Source: Propionibacteriaceae bacterium
GTDB taxonomy: Bacteria > Actinomycetota > Actinomycetes > Propionibacteriales > Propionibacteriaceae
Assembly: GCA_031260385.1 (NCBI GenBank)
Contig: JAIRKB010000253.1
Coordinates: 1-6,076 of the forward strand
Length of the DNA stretch: 6,076 bases
Direction: 5' to 3'
The position numbers and the translations under genes were made by a program. The notes beneath the pieces are model-generated. The model was not told where the DNA came from and searched no databases. It saw nothing but the letters and a program-made list of their open reading frames with translations. Shown piece after piece: positions 1-5,587 of the stretch; the stretch's first letter is position 1, and the number at the start of each line of letters is the position of its first letter.

Positions 1-402
1 TGGTTAATCCTGGTAATTGCCGGGGCCACCACCTCAGGGTGGTCGGTCTTGACGGTCCCAATCGCGATCCTTGCCGCAATCGCCTTCGGCGCTCCCCTGA
101 TGGCCTTCTCGGCGACCCGGGAACGCGAAGACTTCACCTTCTCTTTCATTCAACGTTTCATCGTCATGCCAATGTTCCTCTTCGCGGGGACCTTCTTCCC
201 TCTCGAATCAATGCCGAGCTTTCTACAGTGGATCGGCTGGATCTCACCGATGTGGCATGGCTCGCAGTTGGCGCGCGCCGCCTCCTTCGGCTTGCCGCTG
301 CCGGGTTGGCAGATCGCCGGTCACTTGGTCTTCCTGATGACCTTGGCTGGGGTTGGTCTAGCCCTAGCCGTGCTTCAGTTCCGCCGGAGGTTAACCCGAT
401 GA
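1..402 (+). CDS. ABC-2 type transporter permease, C-terminal part (5' end outside window)
   Basis: This is the last 133 residues of an integral-membrane subunit of an ABC exporter of the NodJ/DrrB-like ABC-2 class; the frame is open from base 1, so the start lies upstream. Visible are hydrophobic segments at about residues 15-35 and 52-68 of the fragment, then the signature block with PMFLFAGTFFPLE (57-69) and PMWHG (83-87), and a last membrane helix at about 105-126 ending in a basic RRRLTR tail. The block matches the same region of the next gene (PMFLFSATLVPLE and PLWHG), so the two are paralogues. Its TGA stop overlaps the next ATG (ATGA), implying translational coupling and a heterodimeric permease. 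The ATP-binding subunit would be expected upstream, outside the window. The substrate cannot be told from the sequence. Confidence 0.88.
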   Translation, partial: WLILVIAGATTSGWSVLTVPIAILAAIAFGAPLMAFSATREREDFTFSFIQRFIVMPMFLFAGTFFPLESMPSFLQWIGWISPMWHGSQLARAASFGLPLPGWQIAGHLVFLMTLAGVGLALAVLQFRRRLTR

Positions 403-1199
403 AAACGTCGACCCGTCAACCCTGGTGGCCAACCCACTTCCCGGCTTTCGCCGTTATCGAGCGCAGTTTTCGAGCTTGGAAGTCCGGCAACTGGATCATC
501 GTGATGACCGGATTTGCCGAACCGCTGCTCTATCTCACCGCCCTGGGTCTAGGGATGGGGGCGCTGGTGGGTGAGGTTCCGGGCCCGAATGGCGTGATGA
601 TGTCGTACGCCGCTTTCATCGCCCCCGCCATGATGACCACCTCAGCGATGAACGGGGCGATCTACGATTCGACCTGGAATGTCTTCTTCAAAATGAATTT
701 CGCCAAGCTTTACGAGACGATGTTGGCAACCTCTCTAGCGCCGTTCGACGTGGCGATCGGCGAGATCGCGATGGCGCTATTCCGGGGCCTGATCTATGCC
801 CTCGGCTTCGGCGGGGTCATCGCGGCGATGGGACTGACTAGCAGCTGGTGGGCGCTAGCGATGGTCCCAGTCGCGGTCCTGATTGCGCTCGGTTTCGCCG
901 CCTTCGGGATGGCGATCACCAGCTATTTCACCCGGTTCCAGCAGATGGAGTTGCTCTCGCTGGTCATCCTGCCGATGTTCCTATTCTCCGCCACCCTGGT
1001 GCCCCTGGAAGTCTTCCCCACTGTGGCGCAATGGTTCATCGTCGCCTTGCCACTGTGGCACGGTGTCGAGTTGATGCGTCAGCTTAGTCTGGGAGTCTTC
1101 ACTTCGTACGCCTGGATTCATCTGAGCTATTTCGTGGTCTTGTCGGTGGCTGGGATCATCTTCACCACCCGCCGCCTGCGCTCCCTCTTCTTGCGCTGA
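399..1199 (+). CDS. ABC-2 type transporter permease (second subunit)
   Basis: A complete 266-residue membrane subunit, a normal length for NodJ/DrrB-like ABC-2 permeases. The start at 399 is chosen because GGAGG (386-390) lies eight bases before the ATG and because it overlaps the stop of the preceding permease. Longer in-frame starts would read through that gene. After a short cytoplasmic N-terminus come about six hydrophobic segments (roughly residues 33-53, 67-86, 115-145, 152-176, 184-203 and 240-256). Family-like features are YAAFIAPAMMTTSAMNGA (70-87), the amphipathic KLYETMLATSLAPFDVAIGE stretch (103-122), the PMFLFSATLVPLE block (192-204) and PLWHG (218-222). The C-terminus is arginine-rich (TTRRLRSLFLR). 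It most likely pairs with the upstream paralogue and one ATPase to export a lipid, saccharide or drug. The substrate is unknown. Confidence 0.92.
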   Translation: MKTSTRQPWWPTHFPAFAVIERSFRAWKSGNWIIVMTGFAEPLLYLTALGLGMGALVGEVPGPNGVMMSYAAFIAPAMMTTSAMNGAIYDSTWNVFFKMNFAKLYETMLATSLAPFDVAIGEIAMALFRGLIYALGFGGVIAAMGLTSSWWALAMVPVAVLIALGFAAFGMAITSYFTRFQQMELLSLVILPMFLFSATLVPLEVFPTVAQWFIVALPLWHGVELMRQLSLGVFTSYAWIHLSYFVVLSVAGIIFTTRRLRSLFLR

Positions 1200-1239
1200 G
1201 AGCCTTGGTACGATTGGTTGACTAGGCAAAGGAGTAGTC

Positions 1240-1896
1240 GTGACCCTGATCGCTGACCTGTCCTCGGTGCGCGTTCGGCGCGCGGTGGTGTCTAGTTGGA
1301 AGAACAATGTCTACCTGCTGACGGTGACCGCCACCGGGGAACAGCTGTTGATTGATGCGGCGGCGGAGCCGGTGGCGATCGATCGGCTCCTGGACCAGGC
1401 CCGGACCGATAGTGCCGCGCCGACCCATCTGACGATGATCGTCACCACCCACGCCCATGCCGATCACATCGCCGCTCTCGCTGCCATCCATGCCACATGT
1501 GATGCGGCGCTGCTCGCCGGACGTGCCGATGGGCCTGCCATCGAACGCCGTACGGGGGTGAAGATCGATCGCTACCTCGACCATGGCGACCAGATCGACT
1601 TCGGTGGGATCGCTTTGGAGGTGATCGGGCTGCGAGGACACACGCCCGGTGGGATCGCCCTAGCGCTGACCCTGCCCGGTCTGCCAGCGCAGCTGTTTAC
1701 CGGTGACTCCCTCTTTCCCGGCGGTCCCGGACGTACCGATCGGCCAGGTGATTTCGACGTCCTGATGACTGATCTGGAAACAAAAGTCTTTGCCCAGTTC
1801 GGCGATGATGCGGTCATCTGGCCCGGCCACGGCGCCCGTACCACCCTCGGTCAGGAACGCCCCCAACTTGGACAGTGGTGGGCGCGTCGATGGTAG
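1240..1896 (+). CDS. Metallo-beta-lactamase-fold hydrolase (glyoxalase II-like)
   Basis: A 218-residue soluble MBL-fold hydrolase. The GTG start is supported by AAGGAG (1229-1234) five bases upstream. The zinc ligands are complete: the THAHADH motif (His71, His73, Asp75, His76), RGHTPGG (His134), TGDSLF (Asp156) and PGHG (His197). The order and spacing fit the glyoxalase II-like branch, which hydrolyses thioesters and related substrates, and the length fits stand-alone enzymes without the C-terminal helical domain of true glyoxalase II. Similar actinobacterial proteins are often found with mycothiol-dependent dehydrogenases, but none is present here, so the substrate is open. It lies 40 bases after the permease gene on the same strand and could be cotranscribed. 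A possible weak -10 (TACGAT, about 1209-1214) in the gap lacks a good -35. Confidence 0.9.
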   Translation: MTLIADLSSVRVRRAVVSSWKNNVYLLTVTATGEQLLIDAAAEPVAIDRLLDQARTDSAAPTHLTMIVTTHAHADHIAALAAIHATCDAALLAGRADGPAIERRTGVKIDRYLDHGDQIDFGGIALEVIGLRGHTPGGIALALTLPGLPAQLFTGDSLFPGGPGRTDRPGDFDVLMTDLETKVFAQFGDDAVIWPGHGARTTLGQERPQLGQWWARRW

Positions 1897-1906
1897 CTAA
1901 CCAGCG

Positions 1907-1953
1907 TATGAAATATTTAATTATTAATGTCGCCGCCGTGCTAATCTGCCTCC
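1907..1953 (+). promoter_or_regulatory. Probable leaderless promoter of the YwaF-like gene
   Basis: An AT-rich stretch (about 1907-1929) stands out between two GC-rich genes. It is followed by TAATCT at 1942-1947, preceded by TGC, which fits an extended -10 (TGnTAnnnT). Exactly six bases separate TAATCT from the ATG at 1954, so transcription would start at or next to the A of the start codon. No Shine-Dalgarno precedes that ATG, which fits a leaderless message. No convincing -35 is visible. The promoter role is inferred. Confidence 0.5.
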
Positions 1954-2667
1954 ATGTCCGCCTTTTTTGGCCCGGAACCGGTGCGTCTGCAGTTCAAGCA
2001 GTTTAGCTGGTTGCACGCTGCCTCCCTCGGCGGACTAGCGGTCGGTTCAGCGGCCACTGTCGCCTTACGGAAGTACTTTCGCAACAACCCCCGTTTACGT
2101 CGTTGGACGCCAATTGCCTTGGGTTGCCCGGTCTGGGCCCTCGAAATCGTCTACCACGCCTGGAACTATGTTCACGACTTCAACTTTGTCGTCAACCTGG
2201 TGCCGTTGGAACTGTGTTCGATCGCCCTATGGATGACCGTTGCCATCTGCTTCACCCGTAGTCAAGCCATCTTTGAGATCTACTATTTCCTCTCAGTTGG
2301 GGCGCTAGCGGCTCTGGCTTTCCCCGACTTTGGCGCTTACGGCCCTGACCACATCCGCTACTGGATGTATTTCGCTTGCCACGGTTTCATCGTCTGGTTG
2401 ACCGTGTGGATGCTCGCCGTCGAGGGCCAGCGCCTCCGCCCCGGCACCTTTAGGCGCCTCCTGATGGTGATCGCCCCCCTGATCGGCCTGATCCGCTTCG
2501 TCAACAAGAAGTTCAACACCAACTATATGTATCTAGCGGGCCCCACCGGCTCTAGTTCCCCCCTAGACTTCCTCGGCACCGGCCTCGGCTACTTCATCAA
2601 ACTAATCCTGCTAGTCCTCGCCGCCTTCACCTTACTCTACCTCATCGCTCCCAAAGCCCGGGCCTAA
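1954..2667 (+). CDS. YwaF/TIGR02206-family multi-pass membrane protein
   Basis: A 237-residue membrane protein with about seven hydrophobic segments (roughly residues 20-38, 51-70, 79-100, 105-124, 138-156, 168-183 and 213-232). It carries recognisable marks of the TIGR02206 (Bacillus YwaF, related to TMEM164) family: LVPLELCSIALW (82-93), FEIYYFLSVGALAAL (107-121), the HG of ACHGFIVW (141-148), and NTNYMYLAGPTGSSSPLDFLG split over 188-208. The biochemical role of the bacterial family is not well established, so no function is assigned. The start at 1954 is the first possible one: an in-frame ATG at 1927 runs into TAA at 1942. It has no Shine-Dalgarno and probably uses a leaderless transcript. 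It converges on the LRR gene, with 24 bases between the two stop codons. Confidence 0.87.
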   Translation: MSAFFGPEPVRLQFKQFSWLHAASLGGLAVGSAATVALRKYFRNNPRLRRWTPIALGCPVWALEIVYHAWNYVHDFNFVVNLVPLELCSIALWMTVAICFTRSQAIFEIYYFLSVGALAALAFPDFGAYGPDHIRYWMYFACHGFIVWLTVWMLAVEGQRLRPGTFRRLLMVIAPLIGLIRFVNKKFNTNYMYLAGPTGSSSPLDFLGTGLGYFIKLILLVLAAFTLLYLIAPKARA

Positions 2668-2676
2668 CCGAGGGTT

Positions 2677-2698
2677 CCCGTGATCAAGCCATCACGGG
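2677..2698. terminator. Hairpin between convergent genes, possible bidirectional terminator
   Basis: CCCGTGAT (2677-2684) and ATCACGGG (2691-2698) form a perfect 8-bp stem with a six-base loop, placed between two converging genes. The right arm contains the TGA stop of the minus-strand LRR gene. Neither strand has a run of T after the stem, so it is not a textbook intrinsic terminator. It may block transcription in both directions or protect 3' ends. Confidence 0.4.
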
Positions 2699-3855
2699 TT
2701 CAGATCATAACAGTATGGTAAGGCCTGGCGGAGAGCCGCGATTTGCTCGGCGGTGAGCGGGTTGCCTGCGAGATAAAGATGATCTAGGTGGCTTAATCCG
2801 AAGAGCGGCTCGACGTTGCTAATGTCATTCCCATCAATATGTAGTCCCCGCAGCGTCGCACCAAGACCTCTCAGTGGTTCGAGGTCACTAACCCTGTTGC
2901 CATAGATAAACAAAAACTCCAAACTTGGCAGGCTTGCAAGCGCACTAATGTCACTAATTTGGTTATTACCGATACTCAGGGTTTTCAACTTGGTGAGCCC
3001 TGCTATCACCGAAATATCCGTGATCTGATTGTTAGGCAGACTGAGTAAAGTCAGGTTAGTCAGACCCGCTAGCGCGCTAATATCGCTGATCTGGGTATCA
3101 GATACGCTGAGGGTTTCTAGGTTGGACATCCCCGCAAACGGGCTAAGGTCACGAAGATTGACCTCGCTCACGATGAGCGACTTCAGATTAGTCATGCTGC
3201 CTAGCGGGCTGACATCACCAATTGGGTTAAGGGATAGGTTAAGCTCAACCAGGTTTGCCAAGCCAACGATCTCGGAAACATCAGTTATCCCGCAACTGAA
3301 CAGTTCAAGGTATTTCAGGTTAGGCAGTTCAAACAACACACTGAAGTCGCTTAGTGGGTTCATCCCTAAACTGAGTCGTTCCAGAGACGGTAGATCCCGC
3401 AACACACCAATATCGCTAATTTGGTTAACGCTGAGGTCTAGGTCGACCAACTTTGTCATGTGCTTAAGCGGCTCAATATCGGCATTCGTTAGCCCGCGAT
3501 TGGAGAGGTCCAATGATGTCAACGAGGTGTCGTACCGCACTCCTTTAATTACGACAGACCCAGAAATGGGATCATCAACCACCACGACCACGTCGTATGG
3601 AGCTTGATAGCTGCTAATCGCGGCAATCGCCGCACCTGCAATCCCCAAACCAACCATCGCTGCCACCAGTCCAACGATCACCCCAACGCGCCCCCTCGAT
3701 CTGGGCTTCGTCAGTGGCATATTGTCCGATAGCGCGATCTCACCCACTGGAAGATTGCCATCCACCGGTAGCATCGGCCACATCTCTGGTTCAGTGACTG
3801 CCCCCAAAACCCGGTCCCCACTAGTAGATTGGCCCCTCGGATCGTCCTTAGCCAT
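2692..3855 (-). CDS. Membrane-anchored leucine-rich-repeat protein (internalin-type repeats)
   Basis: A 387-residue protein with three parts. A polar N-terminal tail (1-56, ending in basic KPRSRGR) is followed by a single membrane helix (about 57-80) and then an outside domain. From about residue 111 that domain consists of about twelve 22-residue leucine-rich repeats of the form LxxLxLxxNxIsDIsxLxxL, as in NLTLLSLPNNQITDIS and KLKTLSIGNNQISDIS. The closing segment LTAEQIAALRQALPYC is a common end cap of bacterial LRR proteins. The basic side of the helix suggests the tail is cytoplasmic and the repeats extracellular, fitting protein binding or adhesion; the ligand is unknown. AGGGA lies eight bases before the ATG. 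Lines counted by hand in the gene are about 42-53% GC against 57-68% in neighbours, suggesting acquisition from elsewhere. It could also be a sensor lacking a visible output domain. Confidence 0.88.
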   Translation of the reverse strand: MAKDDPRGQSTSGDRVLGAVTEPEMWPMLPVDGNLPVGEIALSDNMPLTKPRSRGRVGVIVGLVAAMVGLGIAGAAIAAISSYQAPYDVVVVVDDPISGSVVIKGVRYDTSLTSLDLSNRGLTNADIEPLKHMTKLVDLDLSVNQISDIGVLRDLPSLERLSLGMNPLSDFSVLFELPNLKYLELFSCGITDVSEIVGLANLVELNLSLNPIGDVSPLGSMTNLKSLIVSEVNLRDLSPFAGMSNLETLSVSDTQISDISALAGLTNLTLLSLPNNQITDISVIAGLTKLKTLSIGNNQISDISALASLPSLEFLFIYGNRVSDLEPLRGLGATLRGLHIDGNDISNVEPLFGLSHLDHLYLAGNPLTAEQIAALRQALPYCYDLNP

Positions 3856-3914
3856 GCCCCATCCCTTACTCTCTAGGCCTCAATCGCCAACATATAACCA
3901 ACGAGGCTAGCTCC

Positions 3915-3920
3915 AGTATA
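3915..3920 (-). promoter_or_regulatory. Candidate -10 element for the LRR gene
   Basis: On the minus strand TATACT matches five of six bases of the -10 consensus and stands in the 140-base gap before the LRR gene, about 60 bases from its ATG. A -35 is poor (TGGTCG, 18 bases upstream, is the best seen). A second possible -10, TTATAT, lies closer to the gene, at about 3893-3898. The assignment is tentative. Confidence 0.35.
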
Positions 3921-3939
3921 GAGCGGCGGAAAACCGGGC

Positions 3940-3987
3940 GACCACCGGAAAACTCCGGGGGGACCAGGGGACGTTTCTGGTGGTCCC
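3940..3987 (-). terminator. Stem-loop cluster after the winged-helix gene; possible terminator or attenuator
   Basis: Just past the stop of the small winged-helix gene, GGGACCA (3960-3966) pairs with TGGTCCC (3981-3987) to give a 7-bp stem. GACCACC (3940-3946) can instead pair with GGTGGTC (3979-3985), which excludes the first stem. A third small hairpin, CCGGA/TCCGG with an AAAC loop (3945-3958), sits between them. On the minus strand a short TTTT run follows within about ten bases of the first stem, so it may terminate the upstream gene. The competing stems could also act on readthrough into the LRR gene. Confidence 0.4.
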
Positions 3988-3995
3988 AGCAAGGA

Positions 3996-4175
3996 TCAGT
4001 CAGCGACCGTATAGAAACAGTTCTTCGGCGACACAATTTCCCCAGAAGCCTTGAGCGCCTTGATCGCCTTATCAACCTCAGCTTTCTCCACCCCCAGGAT
4101 GGCCGCAACCTCCGCCGACTTGAGGGGCTTATCACTAGCCGTAAACGCCGCGAGGACTTCTTCCTTAGTTGCCAT
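3996..4175 (-). CDS. Small winged-helix DNA-binding protein (59 aa)
   Basis: A 59-residue, one-domain protein. Residues 1-10 (MATKEEVLAA) form a first helix. Residues 17-43 (from PLKSAEVAAILGVEKAEV to KAIKALK) look like a helix-turn-helix, and residues 44-58 (SGEIVSPKNCFYTVA) like the two-stranded wing. This pattern occurs in very small stand-alone MarR/ArsR-like wHTH proteins found in clostridia, deltaproteobacteria and archaea. Its regulon is unknown. The ATG at 4175 is chosen because AAGGA sits six bases before it. The ATG two codons earlier (4181) directly abuts that sequence, and the longer reading from 4265 adds an unconserved-looking GC-rich extension. It lies between the GNAT gene and the LRR gene, all on the same strand, and could control either or itself. 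Confidence 0.8.
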   Translation of the reverse strand: MATKEEVLAAFTASDKPLKSAEVAAILGVEKAEVDKAIKALKASGEIVSPKNCFYTVAD

Positions 4176-4279
4176 CTTCATTCCTTCCGATGTGGAATCT
4201 AGTACGGGCACCCTACCACGACCCAGACCGGAACCATGGGGAAGGTCCTCGCGGTCCCCCAGCAAAGGGTGCCATCTAG

Positions 4280-4285
4280 ATTGTA
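4280..4285 (-). promoter_or_regulatory. Candidate -10 element upstream of the winged-helix gene
   Basis: On the minus strand TACAAT (five of six to consensus) lies in the 142-base gap (4176-4317) between the GNAT and winged-helix genes. No good -35 stands at 16-18 bases. If used, it would give a leader of roughly 100 bases. I see no gene in this gap; apart from this box and the Shine-Dalgarno it holds nothing I can name. Confidence 0.3.
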
Positions 4286-4317
4286 CTCAACCCACACCAA
4301 CCCACTGTGTCCAGGAT

Positions 4318-4773
4318 CTAGAGCGGTTTAATCATGATCAAGCAGGGATTGGCGTCACCCCAGAGGTCCGTCACCTCCACGGGAAGGAAACCAAGTGCCT
4401 CATAGAAGCGACGAGTCTTCGCATAACCGGGGTCGGGGTGGCTAGCGGCGAGAGTTTTCACTTCGAATAGGCGTACGCCAGCTGCGACAGCCTCAGTTTC
4501 GGCGGCGGCAACAAGGGCCTGTCCCACGCCGCAACGGTGGTGGTCGCGCAGCACAGCCATGAGGTGGATTTCCACGGTTTGGGGGAAGTGTTGGTTGAGT
4601 AGGAGGATACCGATTGGGGCCCCGTCATCATCGTGAGCGAGATAGGTCGTCATGCGTCCAGCGGCCTCAACGTACTCAGCGTTTGCTTCGGGTAAACCAA
4701 ACCATTCCGGCAGGTCGGCTAGGATCGTTGCAGCAATCTCGGGTGCGGGAGGTCTGGGCCCAGTGACATTCAT
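4318..4773 (-). CDS. GNAT-family N-acetyltransferase
   Basis: A 151-residue acetyltransferase that should move an acetyl group from acetyl-CoA to an unidentified amine. The core is clear: LPEWFGLPEANAEYVE (21-36) at the N-terminus is typical of one GNAT subfamily. EIHLMAVL (68-75) forms strand 4, followed by the acetyl-CoA loop RCGVGQAL (80-87). VKTLAASHPDPGYAKTRRFYEALGF (105-129) and the NPCLIMIKPL C-terminus follow. The start at 4773 is preferred. An upstream GTG at 4824 has its GGAG directly abutting it, and its extra 17 residues (SSPLTRRLYL) look unrelated to the family. A -10-like TAGGCT lies seven bases before this ATG, pointing to a leaderless or nearly leaderless message. Confidence 0.88.
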   Translation of the reverse strand: MNVTGPRPPAPEIAATILADLPEWFGLPEANAEYVEAAGRMTTYLAHDDDGAPIGILLLNQHFPQTVEIHLMAVLRDHHRCGVGQALVAAAETEAVAAGVRLFEVKTLAASHPDPGYAKTRRFYEALGFLPVEVTDLWGDANPCLIMIKPL

Positions 4774-4780
4774 AAGGTAA

Positions 4781-4808
4781 AGCCTACGAGTGAGCGGCGA
4801 GCTAGCAA
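4781..4808 (-). promoter_or_regulatory. Probable promoter of the GNAT gene
   Basis: On the minus strand TTGCTA (4803-4808, four of six to the -35 consensus) and TAGGCT (4781-4786, TAnnnT type) are separated by 16 bases. The ATG at 4773 begins seven bases after the -10, so the message would have almost no leader. No Shine-Dalgarno is seen. Confidence 0.45.
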
Positions 4809-4840
4809 AAACCCCCTGCCACACCTCCGGCCAGCTACAG
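4808..4840 (-). terminator. Possible weak terminator after the rhuM remnant
   Basis: Reading the minus strand after the rhuM remnant, CTGGCC can pair with GGCAG with one bulged base, and GGGG then a run of five T follows (4807-4815 region). The stem is imperfect, but the G-rich run followed by T is the best termination signal in this gap. It would separate the mazEF-rhuM operon from the GNAT gene. Confidence 0.3.
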
Positions 4841-4848
4841 TCAGAGAT

Positions 4849-5255
4849 CTAGCCCGCCTGGTCCTCGGTGAGCTCTAGGAAGCGGTCGATCTTCCCACTC
4901 GGCGCGTGCTTCCAAGTGGTCAACCCCATGTGCTCGCGGTCAGCGTCGGCACGAGCCACGATCACCTCATCTGCGGTCTGCCCGTGTATTCCTTGACGAC
5001 CTCGCCAGCCCACTTACGGAACTGGACCGCGCGCTCATTCTCAATCTTGAAGCCAACGGCGAGTACGACCCGCAAGCCGTAGTGCTTAGCGCGGTATTTC
5101 CTGCCGCCGGACACATCTATTAGAAACTCTCTAATAGATGCCTCATCGACCTCTAGGTCATCCAACACACGCTTGAGGTGATAATTAACCGTGGAAACGG
5201 CCACCGCGTACAACTCGGCGATCATCCTAAGTGGGACTGTACTAACGCGAGCCAT
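4849..5255 (-). pseudogene. RhuM-family gene remnant (internal deletion plus frameshift)
   Basis: The first frame gives 97 residues ending at 4962. Residues 10-36 (RMIAELYAVAVSTVNYHLKRV onward) are the helix-turn-helix, and residues 41-90 (REFLIDVSGGRKYRAKHYG, AVGFKIENERAVQFRKWAGEVVKEY) match the conserved front of RhuM-family proteins. Those proteins are normally about 330 residues long. At about residue 90 the match stops. In the -1 frame the sequence continues as TGQTADEVIVARAD and MGLTTWK, a motif near the C-terminal third of the family, then ends at a TAG at 4849-4851. So about 65-70 middle residues and probably most of the tail are missing. The first roughly 25 family residues are also absent. 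AGGAG (5264-5268) eight bases before the ATG overlaps the mazF stop, so the 97-residue piece may still be made. The role of the RhuM family is poorly known. Confidence 0.72.
5114..5140. repeat. Perfect 11-bp inverted repeat inside the rhuM remnant
   Basis: CATCTATTAGA (5114-5124) and TCTAATAGATG (5130-5140) are exact reverse complements around a five-base spacer (AACTC). The element is AT-rich in a GC-rich setting. On the minus strand it covers the codons for ASIREFLID, using AGA, CTA and ATA, which are rare choices in GC-rich genomes. It may be a protein-binding or recombination site, a transcript hairpin, or chance. Confidence 0.75.
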
Positions 5256-5266
5256 CGTACAGACTC

Positions 5267-5587
5267 CTACCCAGGCTTTGGCTCTTCCCTCCTGAGGTCG
5301 AAGGCGGCGTTGATTGCTCGGCTTAGGCCCGCTTCCTGGTCATCGAGTAGCAGCCCGATCTGCCGGAGGATCGCGGTTGCTGGGATGGTGGTGATGTTGT
5401 CGCAACTAGCGACGCAGTTATGGTCGAGGCCATTGCGATGATCAAGCAACACCTCGGTGCTTAGACCCCGGATGGTGGATGTGATCGGGGCGACTGTCAC
5501 GCTCGTGAGGTAGCTTTGAGCGATTTCGCGGGTGAGGACGAGCGCCGGACGCGGCTTATCGAGTTGAGCCAGAACGATGGCCCGCAT
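5267..5587 (-). CDS. mazF: MazF-family toxin, endoribonuclease of a type II toxin-antitoxin system
   Basis: A 106-residue MazF/PemK-like toxin; such proteins are sequence-specific mRNA (sometimes tRNA or rRNA) interferases held inactive by their antitoxin. Seen here are KPRPALVLT (11-19), TVAPITSTIRGLSTEV (31-46), the NGLDHNCVASCDNI block (52-65) and the end helix AINAAFDL (91-98). By alignment with Bacillus MazF, Arg13 and Thr36 would be the catalytic pair, and both are present, so the toxin should be active. The N-terminus is the short MRAIVLAQLDK form common in Actinomycetota, without the RGDIW-type start. The ATG shares one base with the antitoxin stop (TGATG), giving coupled translation. 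The cleavage site cannot be predicted. Confidence 0.93.
   Translation of the reverse strand: MRAIVLAQLDKPRPALVLTREIAQSYLTSVTVAPITSTIRGLSTEVLLDHRNGLDHNCVASCDNITTIPATAILRQIGLLLDDQEAGLSRAINAAFDLRREEPKPG

Noticed and set aside
39..398. N-terminal extension of the second permease starting at 39
   Set aside because: It overlaps the first permease in another frame, its translation is arginine-rich and unlike the family, and the ATG at 399 has a good GGAGG.
1222..1641. Minus-strand open frame antisense to the MBL hydrolase
   Set aside because: It is a shadow of the hydrolase gene. The product is low-complexity and without recognisable domains, while the sense strand has all zinc ligands.
2760..3540. 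Periodic repeats resembling a CRISPR array or tandem DNA repeat
   Set aside because: The 66-base period equals 22 codons of the LRR protein, and the copies are diverged at DNA level in the way expected of coding repeats.
3029..3607. Long plus-strand open frame opposite the LRR gene
   Set aside because: It is the antisense reading of the 66-base LRR repeats. Its serine/leucine/arginine-rich product has no domain and no Shine-Dalgarno.
4176..4265. Longer start of the winged-helix protein at 4265
   Set aside because: The added 30 residues look non-conserved and no Shine-Dalgarno precedes them. The ATG at 4175 has AAGGA at six bases.
4774..4824. Upstream GTG start for the GNAT protein at 4824
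   Set aside because: Its GGAG directly abuts the GTG, and the extra residues cover the likely promoter (TTGCTA/TAGGCT).
4960..4990. Programmed -1 frameshift joining the two rhuM parts
   Set aside because: No slippery heptamer is seen at the junction, and about 65-70 family residues are missing, so deletion is the simpler reading.
5178..5441. Plus-strand open frame across rhuM and mazF
   Set aside because: It is antisense to two genes with strong family matches, and its serine-rich product has no family features.
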